Positions 57,457-64,000 of a stretch of 64,000 nt of DNA are shown piece after piece. The stretch is from the NCBI RefSeq assembly GCF_932526225.1, contig NC_064037.1:3808996-3872995 (forward strand), given 5' to 3'. The position numbers and the translations under genes were made by a program. The notes under the pieces are model-generated. The model ran no database searches, was not told where the DNA came from, and worked only from the letters and a program-made list of their open reading frames with translations. Positions within the stretch are counted from its first letter, which is position 1, and the number at the start of each line of letters is the position of its first letter. Source of the stretch: Nematostella vectensis. Lineage: Eukaryota > Cnidaria > Anthozoa > Actiniaria > Edwardsiidae.

Positions 57457-58814
57457 TATATTTTGGCGGGAGACCTAGCATCAGGGGGAGGGGAGGGTGC
57501 GTGGCAGAGCCTTCGAGTCACAGGAAGCCCATGTATGAAGACCCTCAAATTCTCGCGAAAATGTTGAAAAATCTACACCATTTCGAAAACGAAATTTTTT
57601 AGCGAAATTCGAGGTTAAGAGAACATTGGAGATTTGCTGTAGTTTATAAAAAAATCACAAAACTGGGAAATGTGATATTGGTTAGCAGGCCTGCTTGGTT
57701 AGCTGACCTTATGATGGAAGGGTATAGGTGGTCGTATAGAGATTGTCAAATTGTGTCGTTAACGTTACGCCTACATTACACATTATTGAATACCAAATAT
57801 AACAGAATGAAGAACTTCTGTGAAATCTTACTTACAAAACATTGATTCAACATTCAACAGAAAGTGTATTTAGGTCTTGTTATGGATCAATAACATGTTG
57901 ATGTTGATGGTTCATTTTTCCCGTCCTAGAATGTTAAACAAAATCAAAGAGAGATTAATAATATAAATGGAAGGGGTTGGGCTATGACTTCACTGATATT
58001 AGGTAATTCTATAAGTCTACGCCATGGCAAGTCTATATTGTGCAAGTGGAATTCTATTTTCAGTAGCAACATCATTGCCGGTACTTACAGGAAATACTTG
58101 AACGCGTAAGTATATGGATAAACAGTTCGAGAGTGTATCCTAGTAAGTCAAATCACCTTGCTCACAGCGCTGATCCCTGACATATCGTCAACATTTTTTT
58201 CTACAGATATCGGTATAGTTTTGCGCTAAAAATGTTAGTCTCGGTTAGAAAAATTATAGCCATGACCTCATTTGCTTTTTTAATCCGAAAGGGGTTGGAT
58301 ACAACGCCCATATAAATATTTTTTCGCTCTGAATTACATAAATATACTATTAAACACTTTTTGGAAACTTTAGATTAAAGTTCTTTGGCTGTCAGTCCTG
58401 CACAATAGCAGTTACTTCCTGGGCAACTTTTATTTGAGAGTTTAAAGGGATTTTACCATGACAGTTATTTGCTATTTCTGCAACGCGCAAATCGTGTTTT
58501 TGGCTTATCACCGGTAACAATATTCTGACGAGCTTAACTTCAGGTACCAAAAAATAGGCTTGTAAGTTACTTTCCGGCGTTTGCCTTTCCCGCATACCTT
58601 GCAGCGTGTCTTCCTCGGGCTGCGTAGTCAAGAAGAAAAAAACGTAGCTCCCACGCAAGAAATTTTGCTTAAAGACGCCCTTCCTTTCTCCTGAATTTTT
58701 AGCTTGGAAGTGATTATTGGAAAAGAATCACTTTGAGCTCCCCTGTTTTTTATTGGACTCGCACAATCAGCTTTTTTTAAGACAAGTTTACTTGTTCCAG
58801 AAGATTGCTCAACA
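57457..58814. promoter_or_regulatory. Divergent intergenic region between XNDC1-like and ADP-ribosyl cyclase genes
   Basis: The two start codons (57456 minus, 58815 plus) are 1.36 kb apart, head to head. A GGGGGAGGGGAGGG patch lies near 57484. A minus-strand frame at 58392-58658 has no supporting signals. No clear core promoter was identified. Confidence 0.4.
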
Positions 58815-61800
58815 ATGAAAGAAGGAAGGCATCCCGTGTTTTCCTCGTCGTCGTTCGCAATTGTTTTGTGGGTGTCACTCTCTCACCTTCTCTGCCTCGT
58901 CCCTGCTGGCCCCATTGACTTCTCCAAACCACTTGAAGGCACGACACCCGACATCAAAAACATTTTCCTTACACGCTGCAATAATTATCTCCAGACGAAA
59001 AAAGGCAACGGACTGTACAATACTGATGCCGATAAAAACCCAGACAAGTTCTGTCAAGAAACATGGACCATATTCAGCAATGCATTTATACGAAAAGACA
59101 TTTGTACGGTGAAGATAGAAGACTATATGCCTTACTTTAAAAAGACGGGACAGACACCGATTCGGGATAAGGTTTGTAATGCTTGCTTTTTTTTGTTCTT
59201 TCTTTCGTTTGTCTGTTCGTTTGTTTGCTTGTTTTTTTTGTTCGTTCGTTTGTTTGTTTGTGGGTTTCAGCAAGACTGTTTTCTTGGGAGGGACAAGAAA
59301 TTCTTGCGTAGCCTTTCAAGTTATACTAGGGGCGTACGCAGCCTATAGGCCTGCAGTCACTGGACTGCAAAAAAATTTGGCAATGTTTTTTGCATAACAA
59401 TGGGAAAAATCAAATGTTTACTCATTCATTTTTATGTACGTAGTTTTATATATATGATGAGGATAAAAACTATATAATTTTTTAATCATGGGTAGTCTAC
59501 AGATGATTTCCAAACATATTGTTATGTCGTTCAGTGCCACGCGACGACTGAAGTCCTATAGATTGAGGATAACAGATGATCGCGTGATATTCTCAAAAGT
59601 CTGACGCATTGATGCCAATTTCAAACCCAAAAGCGGGAGCTATGAAATCTTCACGGGGATGCGGGAAGAGGGGCCACGCCCTTATTTAACTTCTGAACTG
59701 CACCTTGTTAAAATCCTGTGTACGCCCCTGCTAAATCCATTTTTATTTACCATTTCCATCTCAATAGCTGATGTTCTGGTCCGGAACATTTAAGCTTTCT
59801 GGTAAATACGCGAAAGATGGACAAGTTGCTATAACATTGGCTGAAACATTGACGGGGTGAGTAGTAAATAGAGGTTATGCTTTGCAATGAGCGACTAAAA
59901 TTCATTCTAGAGATTTCTGTATAAATATCAAGGCTTCTATATACCTTATTACACTTAATTTTCGCGACGACAAAATTTCGGGATTTTGAGATGGCGATAT
60001 TTCGCGACACTTTATTTTCGCGATTTACCTATTTTTGTAAAAAAATAGATCACTTTATTTTCGCGATTTCGCGATTTTACAATAATAAAAATCAAGTGGA
60101 ATAAAAATGTGATGTAATCATCAAAACTTAAACAATTTGTAACAAAAAGATTGGTGGGCTAAATTTAATTTTATAAAGATTTATAAATAGTCCAACCAAG
60201 AGACAAGGGTCTCTTGGTCCAACTACTAACGTACTATTTTTACATTAGATGACTTAATATACAAGGTGTGCCGCTTATAGTGATGTCTACTTTTGAAAGC
60301 TCGATTAGAGATGCGTTAACTAATTGCTCGATTATTATTTTATAGGCATTATTGATTGTTTTCATCTCTATTCGTAACTATAACTTTGACTTTTTTCTTT
60401 ACTGTGGAAAAGATATGTACGTGCGGCCTAGTTCCTTATAGGTTTCCTGTGGATGTTGAGAGTTGTGACGTCACAGGAACCTGTTCCAGCCCCCCACGCT
60501 GCCTCACGGTTTACCTCCTGGCACAGGAAACCTAAGAACGCTGTTACTAGGGTGTAAGGGATTAACAAAAGTCTCTTCACAGAGCACTTGTCACTGAGCT
60601 AAACTGGTGTGGTGATAAGACAAGCCCAGATGGGATCAACTACAAACAATGCACGCGCTGTAAGAAGAATGAAAACGACGAGACTTTGGAAGGGTTCGAG
60701 GTGTTCTGGAGTCAAGCATCTGCAGAGGTTTGTTCTTGGTGTTATTATTCATACAGACCTCGCGGTGGGCGGGGCGAGCATTCTTTGGTCATTTTTGGTA
60801 TTAGCTGGTTAACGGATGCATTATCGTCAGTATTATTTTTTGTAAAATCCGAAAATTACAGAAATGCTCCTAAAGGCCCCTCACCGAGCCCTCCAAACAC
60901 TGTTGTATATCTGCCCTTCCTCACCCTAACCCATCAAACACTCTAGCCCTAATCCACACATTGGTAGATATCTGCCCATAACCATTCCAATTAATGATAA
61001 ATATCCCCCTAACCCTTTAAACACTGGTGCATTTCTCCCCCTAACCCTTCAAACAGCTAGAGTTTAAATTTGCTCACATCAAGTTTTGTTATTGACTTCT
61101 ATTGCAGTTTGCAAGGCGGGCTGTTGGTAAAGTCCGTCATCTCATAACATCAACTGGTACCAAACTTGAAAGTCCTCGTCGCGAGAAATCCTACCCTGCT
61201 TTTCACAAATACACGTAAAAAACTACTATTAAAAAACACTTTCACCTCCAGCAATGACGATGACAATAACAAAGCAACACGAACAACAATCTGCCACCTG
61301 TCATCGGTTATGATAAATAGTAATACTCAGGGGAGGCGGAGTGGTCGCGAAAGTGTGGGGGAGGGGGGGCTTGGATGGGATGTTTGGGGGGAGGGAGGCT
61401 TGGTGGGATGTTTGGGGGGAGGGAGGCTTGGTGGGATGTTTTGGGGGGAGGGGGGGCTTGGTGGGATGTTTGGGGGAGGGGGGGTTGGTGGGAGGTGGGA
61501 CACCTTGGTTCGACATAGAGTATCGCTAAAAAGGAATTTAAAAAATGTATAATATAGCCTTTATTTAGCAATCGATTTTTACAAGTAACTCTTGATACAT
61601 ATTTAGGTATATGTAGACGGCGTAATCATCTAAAAAAATCCACTTAGAAAAGTGTGCGTGTATGTGAGGGGGGGGGGGTGAGGTTCGCTGCCCCCCCCCC
61701 CTGTCCGCCGCCACTGATGTTGTCTTTATGTGAATATTATAGATTTTTCTACAAGTACGAGCTGCCAAATTTGAACACGGATGAGATGGGAAATCCTGTG

Positions 61801-63203
61801 CGCAAAGTCACCGGGCTAGAGGTGATTCTAGTGAATGACCCAACATTTAATACGCCCTTGTAAGTATCATACGAAACAGGCCAGTAGCCAGGGGGGGTTC
61901 GGACTAACCCCCCCCCCCCCACCCGGCTTGAAGGTTTTCTTAGAGCAAACAAAAAAATATTGCGTTGGCTGGATATACCGTGCACATCAATATGTCTTAA
62001 AGATAACTATATAAATCTTTTTAAAATAACTATCTTTTTTATTATCGCTATATGTTGAAAATCACCCTATTAAAATAACGTTTTACATACAAGATTGAAT
62101 TTATTGAATTCAATATAATCTTATAAGGCGAGGAGAGGGTATACTGGAAATTTGGTCCGGTCAAATGGAAAAACGAACCACCCCGCTCAAAATCCTGGCT
62201 ACGGCCCTATGCGAAATGCTTATTTCATCTAGGATTGCAATCGAGAACCCATGTTCAATTGCCCGCAATGGCTCATGGGTAACGTTTTACTAAATTTAAG
62301 AAAGCCAACCGGTTTAGTTCCAAGAAAACTCCAAAATAACCATCCGCGATTGAAGTTGGATCCCTTTCTTTTAAATTAATTAACTGATGGAAATGGATTT
62401 TTGAGTGAGTCAGTATTGCGCGGTGAGCATAAAATGGCAGCGTGTTTGGGCTATTTTATGCACTGTTTTTTGTAACAAACCTTTGGAGTAAATATATTTT
62501 TTAATTGTTATATTTCAGACCTGATGAGCATTGTGGCAAGGGGAGCCTAAAGCAATTGGAAGCTGAAGTTGCAGAAAAGGGACGCAAGGCGAAAATTCCT
62601 ATTCCATTCACATGCGTGGAAAATCCGAAGTAAGGTGCAGCTATATAGAGAAAAGTCAGTGATAGAATATAAGTAATACAATTCTGTTTACAGGGAAATC
62701 ATGGATATCCTCAAAAGCAGCGACCAGCCAATATCCTCGGAAAAGAGATCAAAATTCAAGCGAACTCGGCAAGGGAAGCACTGGAAGGTAATGACATCTT
62801 GGAAGAAAATGATGCTTGCATAACTGTCAACTCCCCAACATTATTAGGCGGGTATCACAAGATTTTGGACCTCATCACAAAGGCTCTCTTGTTTTTTTTT
62901 TTTTTTACATATTTACTGCATTTCACCCGATTACACAAGATTTATGTCCAAGTTGGGTTGAAAACTATGCGCTAGCCTACATTGAAGGAGGATACTAGAG
63001 CTTAATCTTCCAAAATTAAATAAATCCAATGAATTTAGCCTCTTTAGACGTTAGGACCTTCCGATTGGTATCTAGTAAACCTGATTTTAAGCGATATTTC
63101 AAAGGGGTATATCGAAGTTCTTTATTTTCAGTGGGGTATAATATTTAATTTGTTGATTCTCGTAAATTGAATATGCACTTTTTGCTATTTCCAGGTTGTC
63201 TAA
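58815..63203 (+). CDS. ADP-ribosyl cyclase / cyclic ADP-ribose hydrolase (CD38 family), eight exons, 342 residues
   Basis: Exons: 58815-59171, 59768-59856, 60583-60727, 61108-61214, 61743-61859, 62519-62629, 62694-62787, 63195-63203; phases agree throughout (1029 nt). The family makes cyclic ADP-ribose from NAD. The N-terminal hydrophobic segment to about residue 31 (FAIVLWVSLSHLLCLVPAG) is a signal peptide or anchor. Family motifs: LTRCNNYL, LMFWSGTFKLSGKYA, ITLAETLTGALVTELNWCG (the region of the TLEDTL signature, here AET), FEVFWSQASAEFARRAVGKV, FFYKYELPNL (aligned catalytic Glu), then GSLKQLEAEVAEKG and FTCVENPK. The tail is Lys/Arg-rich (KRSKFKRTRQGKHWKVV). Cysteines are consistent with the disulfide-bonded fold. 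Location: secretory route or cell surface. AATAAA at about 63263. Introns hold two MITEs. Confidence 0.9.
59328..59730. mobile_element. MITE-like element with GGGGCGTACGCAG termini in first cyclase intron
   Basis: Left end AGGGGCGTACGCAGCC and right end CTGTGTACGCCCCTG are imperfect inverted repeats, related to the ends of family B copies, but the ~400-bp interior is different. It is non-coding. Confidence 0.65.
59930..60080. repeat. TTTTCGCGA-rich repeat block
   Basis: Repeated motifs TTTTCGCGA, TATTTCGCGA and CACTTTATTTTCGCGATTT occur at least six times over 150 bp in the second cyclase intron, giving partial self-complementarity through CGCG cores. Likely a dispersed repeat. Confidence 0.6.
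61366..61500. repeat. G-rich 27-31-bp minisatellite
   Basis: About four to five units of GGGAGGGAGGCTTGGTGGG followed by ATGTTTGG lie in a cyclase intron. The plus strand has multiple GGGG runs and could form G-quadruplexes. Confidence 0.85.
61877..62211. mobile_element. MITE, family A, copy 2 (inverted relative to copy 1)
   Basis: Begins CAGGCCAGTAGCCAGG and ends CCTGGCTACGGCCCTATG, with the same interior blocks as copy 1 (GACCAAATT-type, CACATCAATATGTCTTAAAG, GAGCAAACAAAAAAATAT) in reverse orientation. CGAAA flanks both sides (61872-61876 and 62212-62216). It is in the cyclase intron between exons 5 and 6. Confidence 0.85.
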
Positions 63204-63789
63204 GCGATCCCGTTTGAAAGCATCTAAAAGAGATCGCCCGTCAAAAATATAACGTTTAAAATAATCAATAAAACTGATAAACAAAAATAAGGGTAACAAA
63301 TATTGGATGAGCCAGCAATGGTACACCATTAATTAAGTTCTTTCGAAATAAATGCTTAGCTAAATGAAGTATGAATGTGATTGTTTGGTAGTGGTGGTTG
63401 CGTTTGCTTCCGTGTGGCTAAAACAAAATAGGACAGATGTCGAAGTAGTAGATACCTTGGCTATCTCACCAAGAATACGTGGTTGAAAAAAACTGGGACA
63501 AGTATACGAATAATTTGTATTTATCTTACACTACAATATTATATCTATTTACAACTATTTCCAAGTTTCGATCTTAACTATGACTGTGCATAGATATGAC
63601 TTCAGGAACGAGTCAAAGCAATTTTGCTTGTGATTTTACGAAATTATACCCCGTCAGAGGAAATAATTCCGGGAGCAAGGGATTTTATCCCAGACTTCCC
63701 TCCGTATTGGGTTTAAGAATTCATTATTTTTACTGGAATTACAAATTATGTGGCATGCACTGTCGCGGCAATACTGCGTCTGCTCTTGC
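63204..63789. other. Convergent 3' region, no gene
   Basis: Lies between the cyclase stop and the stop of the minus-strand gene that ends at 63790. An AATAAA for the cyclase lies at about 63263. No other feature was seen. Confidence 0.45.
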
Positions 63790-63880
63790 TTAAGACTCCC
63801 TGTATTTCGATGCAGGGGAGTCCGCCAGCACCCTCAAGGCATGTAGGTTCATTTCCGAGAACTGAGTCTTGAACTGTTCC
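63790..63880 (-). CDS. Terminal exon of a minus-strand gene, partial
   Basis: Acceptor CCACTGTTTCAG|GGAACAG at 63880 (phase 2), then 29 codons EQFKTQFSEMNLHALRVL..ADSPASKYRES and TAA at 63792-63790. The strong polypyrimidine tract and amphipathic, protein-like sequence support a real exon. The rest of the gene is outside the window. Family not recognised. Confidence 0.6.
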
Positions 63881-64000
63881 CTGAAACAGTGGAAATAAGA
63901 ACATAAGAGACCGTCATTCAGTGCAGTCTCGGAACATCTACGCCCGTTAATCAAATTAAATTATCAACATTTTATCAAAACTTTATAGCATAGGCTAAGA

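Noticed and set aside
62519..62545. CTGATGA at the start of a cyclase exon as a hammerhead core
   Set aside because: No stem II followed by GAAA downstream; the sequence is coding (PDEHCGKG). A CTGATGA near 32334 was rejected for the same lack of stem II.

Overview
The window looks like nuclear DNA of an animal, most likely an anthozoan cnidarian (sea anemone or coral). It is AT-rich. The genes are short exons with GT/AG introns, and they are heavily interrupted by LINE and Penelope-type retroelement fragments, MITEs and minisatellites. No bacterial operon, rRNA gene or CRISPR array is visible. The species assignment is inference. All multi-exon models were built by eye from splice signals, codon phase and family resemblance; no alignment or transcript was available.

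Layout. 1.7-4.1 kb: a small secreted-protein gene (minus) with a LINE fragment in an intron. 5.1-6.3 kb: the 3' part of a Penelope-like retroelement (GIY-YIG endonuclease) followed by a well-formed hammerhead ribozyme and a (TA)n tract. 7.9-13.0 kb: a two-exon gene of unknown function (minus); its intron holds a 1.1 kb tandem array of ~354-bp units, each with a hammerhead-like core on the minus strand, i.e. a retrozyme-like array. 13.4-33.9 kb: a PNLDC1-like (PARN family, piRNA 3' trimmer) gene (minus) of at least 22 exons, ending in a C-terminal membrane anchor. Its introns contain an opposite-strand intronless membrane-protein ORF and three minisatellites. 34.4-40.7 kb: head-to-head with PNLDC1, a 1012-residue RAMA-domain protein (plus), possibly related to meiotic ANKRD31. 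41.2-42.3 kb: a single-exon class A GPCR (minus). 44.6-57.5 kb: an XNDC1-like gene (minus; XRCC1 N-terminal domain plus UBZ4-type zinc fingers) whose introns hold a CR1/Jockey-type LINE, a second LINE tail, a solo retrozyme-like copy, a MITE and a 38-bp x ~42 minisatellite. 58.8-63.2 kb: an eight-exon ADP-ribosyl cyclase (CD38 family, plus). 63.8-63.9 kb: the terminal exon of another minus-strand gene.

How it fits together. PNLDC1 (piRNA maturation, transposon silencing) shares a ~490-bp divergent promoter region with a RAMA/ANKRD31-like gene (family linked to meiosis), which suggests germline co-regulation. XNDC1 (single-strand-break-repair domain, ubiquitin binding) and ADP-ribosyl cyclase (NAD metabolism) are also divergent. 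The most unusual content is the ribozyme-bearing retroelements: a Penelope hammerhead, a tandem retrozyme-like array and a solo copy of the same family, all within 50 kb.
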